Shown one piece after another: positions 9,525 through 17,903 of a DNA stretch of 23,668 nt. Each line of letters opens with the position of its first letter. The first letter of the stretch is position 1. Under the pieces are notes generated by a model. It saw nothing but the letters and a program-made list of their open reading frames with translations, was not told the DNA's origin and made no database searches. Position numbers and translations under genes: made by a program. This stretch comes from Bacteroides sp. GTDB lineage: Bacteria; Bacteroidota; Bacteroidia; Bacteroidales; Bacteroidaceae. The stretch is taken from the NCBI GenBank assembly GCA_021204375.1, contig JAJPZL010000023.1:1-23668 (forward strand). The letters are read 5' to 3'.

Positions 9525-12500
9525 ATGCGTAGGTGGCTTAAGTATACCGGGCTTATTGTGTTAAGCCCTCTTCTTGTTTTTTTGATTCTTTTCATTCTTC
9601 TCTATATACCTCCTGTCCAGAATGTACTGAAACAGAAGGTTGCCGGCTATTTGTCTACTACGCTGAGTAAAACTGTTTCCATAGAAAAGATCCGTCTGGG
9701 CTTCCCGCTTAACCTGGTGGTAGGAGGGGTGGCAGTGACCCAGGAGAGTGATACGCTGCTTTACCTGGGAAAACTGGATGCCGGTGTGCATCTGATCCCT
9801 CTCTTTAAAGGAGAGGTAGAACTCGAAGGAGTCACCCTGGAAGAGGGGATCATCAATTCCGGAGATTTTCTGGAGGGAATGGAGATTAAAGGAACCCTGG
9901 GACGGCTTCATTTGAATAGTGACGGTATCTATCTGAAAACCCAGATTGCAGGTATTAACACGATAGAGATTGAAAATACCAATCTCTCTTTGTTACTGAA
10001 CGATACTACAGAGACAGAAAAGGATAGTACAACTACGGTTAACTGGCAGGTCCATGTAGAGAAACTCGCCCTGAAAGAGGTCGCTTTTGCCCTGGATGTG
10101 CCTCTGGATAGCCTCTATCTTACGGCTTTTGTCGGAGAAGGAGAAGTGAAAGAGGCAAAGATGCTCCTGGCAGACCAGCGGTATACGGTAGAGACCGTAC
10201 GTGTGAGCAGAGGAAATGCAAGTTATACCACTGCACCCGATATCCCGGCAGCGGCCGGTTTTGATCCCGGGCATATCAGCGTCTGCGATTTAAATCTTCG
10301 TGCAGACTCTGTATTGTATCAGGGAATGCAAATAGAGGCCCTGGTCAGCGAACTTGCCTTTAACGAACGATCCGGACTGGCGGTCACCTCTTTTAACGGA
10401 AGGCTCTATTCGGACGACTATCGTTTGTGGATACCTGAACTGAGCTTACAGACTACTCATTCACAGGTTGACCTTCGTAGCCGGATCGACTGGAACGCTT
10501 TTACATCCGGAGGTAAGGGAGAGATCGAAGCCGATCTGCGGGCTTATATCGGTAAACAGGATATTTTCCTTTTTGCACCCGATCTGCCTGAAGATCTTAA
10601 GAAGGCCTATCCCAACCGTAATCTCTCCGTACAAGGGCTGATCGAAGGGAACCAGCAGCATGTAGATATTTCCAACCTTTCCGTGCAGCTACCGGGAACT
10701 CTCGAACTCACTGCCTTCGGATCGGTGCAGAATATAGCGGATGACAACCTTCGGAGTGGTGCCGTGGATATAAGTGGTAGTGCCATCAACCTTAATTTCC
10801 TGAAAGCTTTTTCCGGGCAGTTGGCTGACACTACTTTTGTTATTCCCCCTGATATAGGTATTGCCGGCACTGTTACGGCACAGGGTGTACACTATCAGGC
10901 AGATCTCATCCTTCGGGAACAGGAAGGGCGTGTTGCCATTCAGGCAGGGCTGGATACCGATACCGAGGAGTACCGGGCCCGTATACGCATAGATAGTTTA
11001 CAGATCAACCATTTTCTGCCCCACGACTCTCTCTATACACTTAGTATGGTTGCCAGTGCTACAGGGCAGGGATTTGACTTTACTTCCGGCGAAAGTACGT
11101 CACAGGTAAAAGCCCGCATCAACCGGCTTGAATACACAGACTGGAATTTTTATGGCATTGATATCAATGCACTCCTGAGCCGGGGAATGGTATCCGGGGA
11201 TGTGATCAGTAATAATAATCTGGCTACTTTTATGGCCAGTGGGGAGTATAACCTGTTAACCGATTATACCGATGGTAAGGTGAGATTGGATGTAGCTAAT
11301 ATTGACTTTTACCAACTGGGATTGATCCCTGGGGAACAGACCTGTCCGTTTGCCTTCACTGCTTCGGCTGAGGCGCACCGGGATACTACCCGGGCCGATC
11401 TGAGCGCCGGCGACCTTATATTCCGGCTTCGTGCCCGTAGTACCCTGGAAGAGTTGATCGGGCGATCTACCGAATTTGCTAAGGTACTGACGGAGCAGAT
11501 CCAGGCATGTTACCTGAATCATGTAGCACTTCGCCTGGCGCTTCCTACAGTTGTCATTGCTGTGAACGCCGGGGAAAATAATCCGGTAAACCGTTTTCTG
11601 GCGCATCGCGGTATAAATTTTGATGACATAAACCTACGGTTCGGTACAGCACCCGATTGGGGGATCAACGGCCGGGCACAGGTGAACCGCCTGCGGGTAA
11701 ACGATTTTCAGCTCGATACCATCCAGTTTGTAGTAAGGCAGGATACCTCTATGATGAATTTTTATGGCTCTGTAGTCAATGGTCCCCGGAACCCGGATTA
11801 CACATTTAAAGCTTCCCTTAACGGAGAACTTCGGAACGACGACGGAGAAATGATGGTGGAGTATAAGAACGGAAATGGAGAAACAGGCATACTGCTGGGA
11901 CTGAATACTACTCCGCAGGATAATGGTATCCTGTTCAAATTATTGCCGGAGAATCCCATTGTGGCCTTTCACGATTTTCATCTGAATGAGGATAACTATA
12001 TCCTGCTGGGATATGACCAGCGGGTTACGGCCGATGTAGATATGCTGGACGACCAGGGGATGGGGCTTAGGGTCCACTCTCAGCCCGATTCTACCGCTCT
12101 TCAGAATATTGATGTGGAGTTAAGGCAGATCCAGCTGAAGGAGATCTCTGACGGCTTCCCGTTCCTGCCCGAATTTACCGGAATTTTATCCCTGGAAGCC
12201 AACTATGTACAGACTACCCGGGCTATGCAGTTGTCGGTAGAGGTAGATGTAGACGATTTTACCTATGAACGTCAACCTATAGGCGATCTGATGCTGGGAG
12301 CTACCTGGTTACCGGGGGATAACGGACAGCATTATGTAAACTCTTACCTCTCTTATGAGGATACCGAGGTATTGATGGCTAACGGAACTTATTATTCTAC
12401 TCCCTCCATGCCGGGTGACAGTATTGCAGCCATAGTCGATCTGGAACATTTCCCGATGAAGATAGCCAATGTATTTATCCCCGGAGGAGTAGCCGAACTT

Positions 12501-13994
12501 TCTGGCGATATGGATGGTGAACTTACCGTGAACGGAGCCACTGCTAATCCCATGATCAATGGTGAGTTGGCTCTGGATAGCGTCGCCGTCAGCTCTTCTC
12601 TCTATGGTGTCTATTTCAGGTTGGATAACCGGCCTTTACAAATTATAGAGAATACGGTAACCTTTACTGATTTTGCCATCTATTCTCAGAGTAATACCAA
12701 TCCTTTTACGGTTAACGGAGAAGTTAACTTCAGGGATATTGCCCATGCAACGGCTGACCTGACCATGCAGGCCAGCAATTATGAAATATTGAACGCACCG
12801 CATACCCGATCCTCCCTGGCTTACGGGAAAGCCTATATTGATCTCAATGCTACGGTACAGGGACCTGTAGATGCCCTAAAAATGCGAGGAAATATCCGGG
12901 TGCTGGGAACTACCGATGCCACCTATGTACTGGCTGACTCTCCCCTTACCGTGCAGGATCGTTTGAATGATGTGGTTACTTTTGTCTCTTTCAGCGATAC
13001 CCTTTCCCTGGCCAATGCACAGGAAGAGGAACGGGTAGACCTAGGAGGAATTGATCTGGGAATGACCGTTCAGATCGATCCGGCTGTACAACTACGGGTG
13101 GACCTGACTGCCGACCGGCAGAGTTATGTGGAGGTAGAAGGGGGAGGGGACCTCTCCCTGCAATATACTCCTGCTACCGACCTGACCCTGACCGGAAGAT
13201 ATACCCTGACGGGCGGACGGCTTAACTACTCCCTACCGGTAGTGCCGCTGAAAGAGTTCCAGATCCAGGAGGGTAGTTACGTGGAGTGGAGCGGAGACCC
13301 GATGGACCCCAATATCAATGTAAAGGCTTCAGAACGGCTACGCGCCCAGGTGAATGATGGCAAAAACAACCGTACGGTTGATTTTGATGTATCGGTTGCC
13401 GTAAAGAACCGCCTGGAAGATATGGACCTGGTCTTTGACCTCGAAGCTCCGGAAGATGCAGCTATCCAGACCCAGCTTACGGCCATGGCTGCCGAAGAGC
13501 GAAGCAAACAGGCCATTACGCTGATGGCAACCGGAGTCTATCTGGCCGGGGGGGGGAGTATCGGAGGATTTGATGTAAATTCAGCTTTTAATAACTTCCT
13601 GAACAGTGAAATATCCAATATTGCCGGTTCGATCCTGAAGGATGCCAATATTGATTTTGAGATGGCCAATTATGACGGAACAGATGGCCGTCGTACAGAT
13701 TACAATTTCCGGTATTCACAACGTTTTTTTAATGACCGGGTGCAGGTTGTGATCGGGGGAAAAGTATCCAGTGGCAATACTGCCGATACAGATGATGCCT
13801 TTATTGATAATGTTTCGCTGGAGTACAGGCTGGATGTCACCGGCTCCCGGTATGTACGGCTTTTCCACAATAAGAATTACGAGAGTGTTCTCGAAGGAGA
13901 GATCACAGAGACCGGGGCAGGTATGATCTTTCGTAAAAAAGTATATCGTCTCAAAGAGCTGTTCACATTCCGTAGAAAAAAACAAAGATCGTAA
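9525..13994 (+). CDS. tamB: TamB-like translocation and assembly module protein
   Basis: A 1489-residue AsmA/TamB-like protein, anchored in the inner membrane and predicted to span the periplasm as a long hydrophobic beta-groove, working with an Omp85 partner in outer-membrane protein assembly or lipid transport. The first 30 residues contain one transmembrane segment (about 7-29), followed by repetitive beta-strand sequence rich in alternating hydrophobic residues. The last roughly 450 residues match the conserved TamB (DUF490) domain, ending with YNFRYSQRFFNDRVQVVIGGK and a basic tail. I used the ATG at 9525; the ATG at 9521 hits a stop at once. A nine-G tract (13548-13556) encodes part of LAGGGS and is in frame. 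tamL follows 6 bases after the stop, so the pair is an operon. Confidence 0.93.
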   Translation: MRRWLKYTGLIVLSPLLVFLILFILLYIPPVQNVLKQKVAGYLSTTLSKTVSIEKIRLGFPLNLVVGGVAVTQESDTLLYLGKLDAGVHLIPLFKGEVELEGVTLEEGIINSGDFLEGMEIKGTLGRLHLNSDGIYLKTQIAGINTIEIENTNLSLLLNDTTETEKDSTTTVNWQVHVEKLALKEVAFALDVPLDSLYLTAFVGEGEVKEAKMLLADQRYTVETVRVSRGNASYTTAPDIPAAAGFDPGHISVCDLNLRADSVLYQGMQIEALVSELAFNERSGLAVTSFNGRLYSDDYRLWIPELSLQTTHSQVDLRSRIDWNAFTSGGKGEIEADLRAYIGKQDIFLFAPDLPEDLKKAYPNRNLSVQGLIEGNQQHVDISNLSVQLPGTLELTAFGSVQNIADDNLRSGAVDISGSAINLNFLKAFSGQLADTTFVIPPDIGIAGTVTAQGVHYQADLILREQEGRVAIQAGLDTDTEEYRARIRIDSLQINHFLPHDSLYTLSMVASATGQGFDFTSGESTSQVKARINRLEYTDWNFYGIDINALLSRGMVSGDVISNNNLATFMASGEYNLLTDYTDGKVRLDVANIDFYQLGLIPGEQTCPFAFTASAEAHRDTTRADLSAGDLIFRLRARSTLEELIGRSTEFAKVLTEQIQACYLNHVALRLALPTVVIAVNAGENNPVNRFLAHRGINFDDINLRFGTAPDWGINGRAQVNRLRVNDFQLDTIQFVVRQDTSMMNFYGSVVNGPRNPDYTFKASLNGELRNDDGEMMVEYKNGNGETGILLGLNTTPQDNGILFKLLPENPIVAFHDFHLNEDNYILLGYDQRVTADVDMLDDQGMGLRVHSQPDSTALQNIDVELRQIQLKEISDGFPFLPEFTGILSLEANYVQTTRAMQLSVEVDVDDFTYERQPIGDLMLGATWLPGDNGQHYVNSYLSYEDTEVLMANGTYYSTPSMPGDSIAAIVDLEHFPMKIANVFIPGGVAELSGDMDGELTVNGATANPMINGELALDSVAVSSSLYGVYFRLDNRPLQIIENTVTFTDFAIYSQSNTNPFTVNGEVNFRDIAHATADLTMQASNYEILNAPHTRSSLAYGKAYIDLNATVQGPVDALKMRGNIRVLGTTDATYVLADSPLTVQDRLNDVVTFVSFSDTLSLANAQEEERVDLGGIDLGMTVQIDPAVQLRVDLTADRQSYVEVEGGGDLSLQYTPATDLTLTGRYTLTGGRLNYSLPVVPLKEFQIQEGSYVEWSGDPMDPNINVKASERLRAQVNDGKNNRTVDFDVSVAVKNRLEDMDLVFDLEAPEDAAIQTQLTAMAAEERSKQAITLMATGVYLAGGGSIGGFDVNSAFNNFLNSEISNIAGSILKDANIDFEMANYDGTDGRRTDYNFRYSQRFFNDRVQVVIGGKVSSGNTADTDDAFIDNVSLEYRLDVTGSRYVRLFHNKNYESVLEGEITETGAGMIFRKKVYRLKELFTFRRKKQRS

Positions 13995-14000
13995 CACCCG

Positions 14001-16325
14001 ATGAAAATTTACAAAGCCAATTATAAAACCGTTATTTCCCTGTTTGTGCTGATACTTCTGCTGGTGTCGTGTAGTACTACCCGTAACCTGCCTGAGGGTG
14101 AAGTGCTCTATACCGGACAAAAAAAGAAGATCGTTATCCATGAAGATAATTCGGAGCATGGAAAAGAGACGAGCGCAGAGGTCAATGCGGCTTTACATAA
14201 AGCTCCCAATAACTCTCTTTTCGGGAGTGATCGTATCCGTTTTCCTATTCCTTTCGGACTCTGGATGTACAATGCGCTGGTAAAATATGAGAATAAGAAA
14301 GGTTTCCGGCACTGGTTGTTTGAGCGGTTAGCTGCCGATCCGATTTTTATCAGTACGGTAAATCCGGAACTTCGTACCAAAGTAGCTACCAATCTGTTGC
14401 ATGATTACGGTTATTTCAATGGAGATGTAGCGTGGGATACCATTCCGGCCGGCAACCGGAAGGCTAAAGTGCAATATACCATTGATTTCAACTATCCTTA
14501 TTTCCTGGATAGTATTACCATCAAAGGATTTCCCGATCCGATGATGCAGCTTTTTGAGCGCAACCGGCGGGGTACCTTGCTGCACCGGGGAGATAATTTC
14601 AATGTGGTGACGATTGATTCGGAACGCAGCCGCATGAGTGCTCTGCTCCGTAACCGGGGATATTACTATTTCCGTCCCGATTATATCTCTGTGCTGGCAG
14701 ATACTACCCAGGTACAATACCATATGCCCCTGGTGATGACACCCAGATCCGGATTGCCCGATGCTGCTTTAAAACCCTGGTATATCGGGAAGACCACCGT
14801 AGTAATGAATGATGTGTATGGAAACACGCCCAATGATTCCCTAGTTTACAACGACCTGGTGATTCATTACCGGGATAAACTCGGGCTTCGCCCCAAGATC
14901 ATTTATAAGATGTTCCAACTCCACCCGGGTGATCTTTATACACAGCGCAGGCATGCCCGTACCCAGGAACGTTTCAACCAGTTGGGCATTTTCCGTTATA
15001 CCGAAATGCAGTTTACCCCGCAGGATTCTACCATGCGGGGAGATTCGCTCAATATGCAGATCATGACCTCTTACGATCTTCCTATTTACAGTGAGTTTGA
15101 GGCCAATGTTACCTCTAAAAGTAACGATTATATAGGCCCCGGGGCTGTGTTTACAGTGACCCGGAAAAATCTGCTGCGTAGTGCCGAAACCTTTACGGTT
15201 AATTTACGTGGTTCGTATGAATGGCAAACCAATTCATCGGTAAACGGAACCAGTTCCCGGACCAACTCTTACGAGATAGGGATCAATACGGTGCTCTCCT
15301 TTCCCCGGTTACTATTCCCTTTAATCAATGATAAGGAGTATGACTATCCGGCCACTACCTCTTTCCGTTTATATGGAGACCTGCTTAACCGCCCCCGCTT
15401 TTTCCGGATGTACTCCTTTGGGGGAGATATACAGTATGATATACAAACCTCCCGGGTGAGTAAACATACGGTGGTTCCTTTCCGATTAACCTTTAATCTG
15501 TTAACAAAGACTACGGAAGAATTTGATAGTATTATAGATGTCAATAAAGCTTTGAAGGAGAGTTTTGCCAGTCAGTTTATTCCGGCTATGAGTTACACCT
15601 ATACGTATGATAATGGGCAACTACGCCGGAAACGGAATCATCTCTGGTGGCAATCTTCCATCACCTCTGCCGGAAACATTACCTCCGGAATTTATGCTAT
15701 TTTCGGACAATCCTTTAAAAAGAAAGAGAAACAATTTTTAGGTAATCCTTTTGCCCAGTTTATAAAGCTTACTTCAGAGATCCGTTATACCATTCCCATT
15801 ACTTCGAAGCAATCTATTGCTACCCGGTTTATGAGTGGGGCTATTTTTTCTTACGGCAATATGTCGCACGCCCCTTTTAGTGAACAGTTCTATATAGGAG
15901 GTGCTAATAGCATTCGTGCTTTTAGTATTCATAGTATAGGCCCCGGTTCATACACTCCGGATAGTATTTCTACCTACACTTATCTGGATCGGGTAGGAGA
16001 GTTTAAACTGGAAGGAAATGTAGAGTATCGTTTCAAAATTGTAGGTAATCTGGAAGGAGCCGCCTTTCTGGATGCCGGAAATATATGGGTAATTAAAAAG
16101 AATCCGGATCGTCCCGGCGGGAAACTTGGTAAGGGCAAATTCTGGGATGAGATAGCCCTGGGTACCGGAGCCGGCCTTCGGTACGACCTTGATTTCCTGG
16201 TTATCCGTTTTGATTGTGGGGTGGGTATCCATGCACCTTACGATACCGGGAAAAGCGGCTATTACAATATGCCGAAGTTTAAGGATAGCCTGGGCTGGCA
16301 TCTGGCAGTGGGATATCCGTTTTAG
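14001..16325 (+). CDS. tamL: TamL: lipid-anchored TamA/BamA family outer-membrane protein
   Basis: A 774-residue Omp85-family protein, the outer-membrane partner of TamB. It begins with a lipoprotein signal ending LLVSC, with the lipidated cysteine at residue 24. That is the mark of the Bacteroidota TamA variant called TamL; classical TamA has no lipid anchor. About residues 30-370 are the POTRA-like periplasmic region, including the repeat YYYFRPDYISV. The rest is a beta-barrel with the loop-6 motif as IRAF (638-641; VRGF/IRGF in relatives) after GGANS. The final residues, WHLAVGYPF, end in phenylalanine as barrel proteins do. It lies 6 bases after tamB. Its stop is 32 bases before a 120-base repeat unit that may act as the transcript end. 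Confidence 0.93.
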   Translation: MKIYKANYKTVISLFVLILLLVSCSTTRNLPEGEVLYTGQKKKIVIHEDNSEHGKETSAEVNAALHKAPNNSLFGSDRIRFPIPFGLWMYNALVKYENKKGFRHWLFERLAADPIFISTVNPELRTKVATNLLHDYGYFNGDVAWDTIPAGNRKAKVQYTIDFNYPYFLDSITIKGFPDPMMQLFERNRRGTLLHRGDNFNVVTIDSERSRMSALLRNRGYYYFRPDYISVLADTTQVQYHMPLVMTPRSGLPDAALKPWYIGKTTVVMNDVYGNTPNDSLVYNDLVIHYRDKLGLRPKIIYKMFQLHPGDLYTQRRHARTQERFNQLGIFRYTEMQFTPQDSTMRGDSLNMQIMTSYDLPIYSEFEANVTSKSNDYIGPGAVFTVTRKNLLRSAETFTVNLRGSYEWQTNSSVNGTSSRTNSYEIGINTVLSFPRLLFPLINDKEYDYPATTSFRLYGDLLNRPRFFRMYSFGGDIQYDIQTSRVSKHTVVPFRLTFNLLTKTTEEFDSIIDVNKALKESFASQFIPAMSYTYTYDNGQLRRKRNHLWWQSSITSAGNITSGIYAIFGQSFKKKEKQFLGNPFAQFIKLTSEIRYTIPITSKQSIATRFMSGAIFSYGNMSHAPFSEQFYIGGANSIRAFSIHSIGPGSYTPDSISTYTYLDRVGEFKLEGNVEYRFKIVGNLEGAAFLDAGNIWVIKKNPDRPGGKLGKGKFWDEIALGTGAGLRYDLDFLVIRFDCGVGIHAPYDTGKSGYYNMPKFKDSLGWHLAVGYPF

Positions 16326-16357
16326 TGGAGAACCGATTCTACCAGCTACCTGTTTTC

Positions 16358-16477
16358 CCTCTTATAAGTTGTAATCTTACTACACAGTTAACGCACTTCA
16401 TATAAAGTACTGATAAATAGTGTACTAAGTGCGTTAACAGATAAATTTTCTATTAACGCACTGTTGTTATTGACGCA
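16358..16477 (+). repeat. 120-base inverted repeat unit, copy A
   Basis: This unit pairs, inverted, with 17755-17874. By hand alignment the two are 98/120 identical with no gaps; the outer 39 and inner 50 bases are well conserved and the middle 30 are not. Within the unit, GTTAACGCACTT (16387-16398) and AAGTGCGTTAAC (16427-16438) form a perfect 12-base inverted pair with a 28-base loop, and a third partial copy, TTAACGCACT, is at 16453-16462. It sits 32 bases beyond the tamL stop. Confidence 0.85.
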
Positions 16478-16924
16478 TCGGGATTCACCGGGCAATCTTC
16501 TTTATCACCAGATATTCATCATTAGTTGCCTACATGCATACAAGGCGGGATGTAGACGCATACTTACGTCTCCATTATTTCTTTCCGGACATTTACAAAA
16601 AACAGATCCCGGATATAGATAAATAATAGGAAATGATGGGTGGGAATGTTGTTACTGCTTATTTTTTATCACTGATCATTTGAAAACAGAGAGTTGATGA
16701 ACTCCGTACACACCCGGATCTACAGCTCCTGTAGACCCACATGTAGCGACCGTCTCCATCCGGATGTACCTGTTCCCTCCATTCGGGTGTACAAGAAAAC
16801 GATTCACCGGCTTTTGAGAACTGATCAACTATCTGTTAATTACTCGAAGTAAATTTAAAATAAACTACTAAACAGAATGTATTATCCACGATACCTAATT
16901 TTATAACCAGAAAAACAGGGAGGT
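16478..16924. other. Gene-free stretch with short repeats and a hairpin
   Basis: I see no protein gene in these 447 bases on either strand. Three degenerate copies of a 12-base motif, ACCCGGATCTAC (16712), ATCCGGATGTAC (16758) and ATTCGGGTGTAC (16781), occur within 81 bases. The last two belong to 16-base direct repeats (16754-16769 and 16777-16792) matching at 14 positions. TCTACAG-CTC-CTGTAGA (16719-16735) is a perfect 7-base hairpin. AGACG/CGTCT makes a smaller one near 16560. Function unknown. Confidence 0.5.
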
Positions 16925-16993
16925 ATGCGACCTGCATTCAACGTATTATTTTACCTGAAAAGAGGGAGTCGCCAAAGGAATTACAACACCCTG
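16925..16993 (+). pseudogene. Remnant resembling the start of a Bacteroidota tyrosine integrase
   Basis: The frame from the ATG at 16925 gives 23 codons, including MRPAFNVLFYLKRGS, before TAA at 16994. That opening resembles the arm-type DNA-binding start of Bacteroidota tyrosine recombinases, which commonly begin with a variant of xFxVLFYLKR. The characteristic continuation (a segment ending in RITxxG) is missing, and the same frame after the stop (to about 17137) shows no recombinase motif. A purine-rich AGGGAGGT precedes the ATG. The match is short and from memory, so it may be chance. Confidence 0.35.
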
Positions 16994-17070
16994 TAAGACC
17001 GCATAGAAAGCCTTCTGGGAAGAAAGAAAAAGTTTAAAGAGATAGGTATAGCTGGATCTCCCATATATGC

Positions 17071-17078
17071 TAACTTTG
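17071..17078 (+). promoter_or_regulatory. -7 promoter box of the YdeI-family gene
   Basis: TAACTTTG is a perfect TAnnTTTG box, 48 bases before the ATG at 17127, giving a leader of about 40 bases. No -33 TTTG is evident at the usual spacing. Confidence 0.45.
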
Positions 17079-17126
17079 CGGATGTAGTAAAATCAGGATA
17101 TTTTGCGAGAATCACTATAGAAGTAA

Positions 17127-17702
17127 ATGAGAAAAATTGAAAATCTGAAAACACTGTATCTTACAAACCGGAACGATTGGAGAAGGTGGCTTGAAATTAA
17201 TTTTAAATGCGAAAAAGAGGTCTGGCTTGTTTTTCCGCGTAAATCGACCGGTAAACCTTGTATGTCATACAATGATGCGGTTGAAGAAGCCTTGTGTTTT
17301 GGCTGGATTGACAGCACCCTGAAAAGACTGGACGATCAACATAGTATGCAGCGGTTTTTACTACGAAAAAATAAAGCTTATTATTCTCAACCCAACAGAG
17401 AGCGGTTGAAGTGGCTCTGGGAACACGATTTGATCCATTCAACAGTCAAAGATGAGGTGGAAAGGATGGTGCGGAAAGAATTTGTTTTTCCTCCCGACAT
17501 TCTTGACAGGATCAGACAGGATGAAATGGCCTGGGAGAATTATCAAACATACTCAGGATCCTACCAAAGAATTCGTGTTACATACATTGATGCAGCAAGA
17601 AAACGTCCCGAAGAGTTTGAGAAGAGACTTACCAACTTTTTGTCCAAAACAAGAAAGAATAAACTGATCGCAGGATATGGTGGAATTGATAAGTATTATT
17701 AA
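17127..17702 (+). CDS. YdeI/OmpD-associated (OmdA) family protein
   Basis: A 191-residue soluble protein of the YdeI/OmdA family. The match rests on the opening W-x-x-WL-x-x-N, then EVWLVFPRKSTGK, then YNDAVEEALCFGWID (about residues 48-62) and an RKNKAYYSQPNRERLKWL segment. Family members have been linked to protection from antimicrobial peptides or bacteriocins and to stress, but the biochemical role is not established, so I give none. No signal peptide or membrane segment is visible. The gene stands alone between the two 120-base inverted units, with its own promoter box, and its codons look richer in A and T than those of tamL or the GH115 gene. That fits arrival by transfer as cargo, though the evidence is compositional only. 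Confidence 0.85.
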   Translation: MRKIENLKTLYLTNRNDWRRWLEINFKCEKEVWLVFPRKSTGKPCMSYNDAVEEALCFGWIDSTLKRLDDQHSMQRFLLRKNKAYYSQPNRERLKWLWEHDLIHSTVKDEVERMVRKEFVFPPDILDRIRQDEMAWENYQTYSGSYQRIRVTYIDAARKRPEEFEKRLTNFLSKTRKNKLIAGYGGIDKYY

Positions 17703-17754
17703 GCCGTCCGCCTCCTACAATCTCTCCCCTATACTATCCTGTTTACTTTTTTAG

Positions 17755-17874
17755 TGCGTCAATAACAACAGTACGTTAACGGAAAATTTATCTGTTTACG
17801 CACTTATGGTCTTGTTTATTAATGATTTAACTTCGGTGCGTTAACTGTGTAGTAAGGTTGCAACTTATAAGAGG
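17755..17874 (-). repeat. 120-base inverted repeat unit, copy B
   Basis: The reverse complement aligns base for base with 16358-16477 (98/120 by hand). It keeps the outer start CCTCTTATAAGTTG and the inner end ACTGTTGTTATTGACGCA. GTGCGTTAAC at 17836-17845 corresponds to the first core of copy A; the inner core has one change (GTGCGTAAAC). The unit ends 29 bases from the GH115 stop, and past it a few extra bases (TTTTC against AAAAA) extend the symmetry. Confidence 0.85.
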
Positions 17875-17903
17875 AAAAACCTTTTTAGTTCCGGGAGCCC
17901 GGA

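Larger units (their letters stand above)
16358..17874. mobile_element. Possible eroded mobile or invertible segment bounded by inverted repeats
   Basis: A 1517-base segment lies between convergent tamL and the GH115 gene and is bounded by 120-base inverted units. It holds a gene-poor stretch, an integrase-like remnant and a YdeI-family gene that is richer in A and T codons than its neighbours. No intact transposase or recombinase is present. I found no clear target-site duplication at the outer edges. The units could equally be independent repeats that landed downstream of two genes, so the composite is an inference. Confidence 0.4.

Noticed and set aside
16997..17137. Continuation of the integrase-like frame after the stop at 16994
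   Set aside because: The 46 codons show no recombinase motif and overlap the promoter and start of the YdeI-family gene.
16358..17874. CRISPR array or integron cassette array
   Set aside because: There are only two long repeats, inverted and 1.3 kb apart, and no regular spacer series or cas or integron integrase gene is present.
16348..17884. Target-site duplication at the outer edges of the repeat-bounded island
   Set aside because: The flanking bases (TTTTC and AAAAA) extend the inverted symmetry and do not form a direct repeat; no convincing duplication was found.
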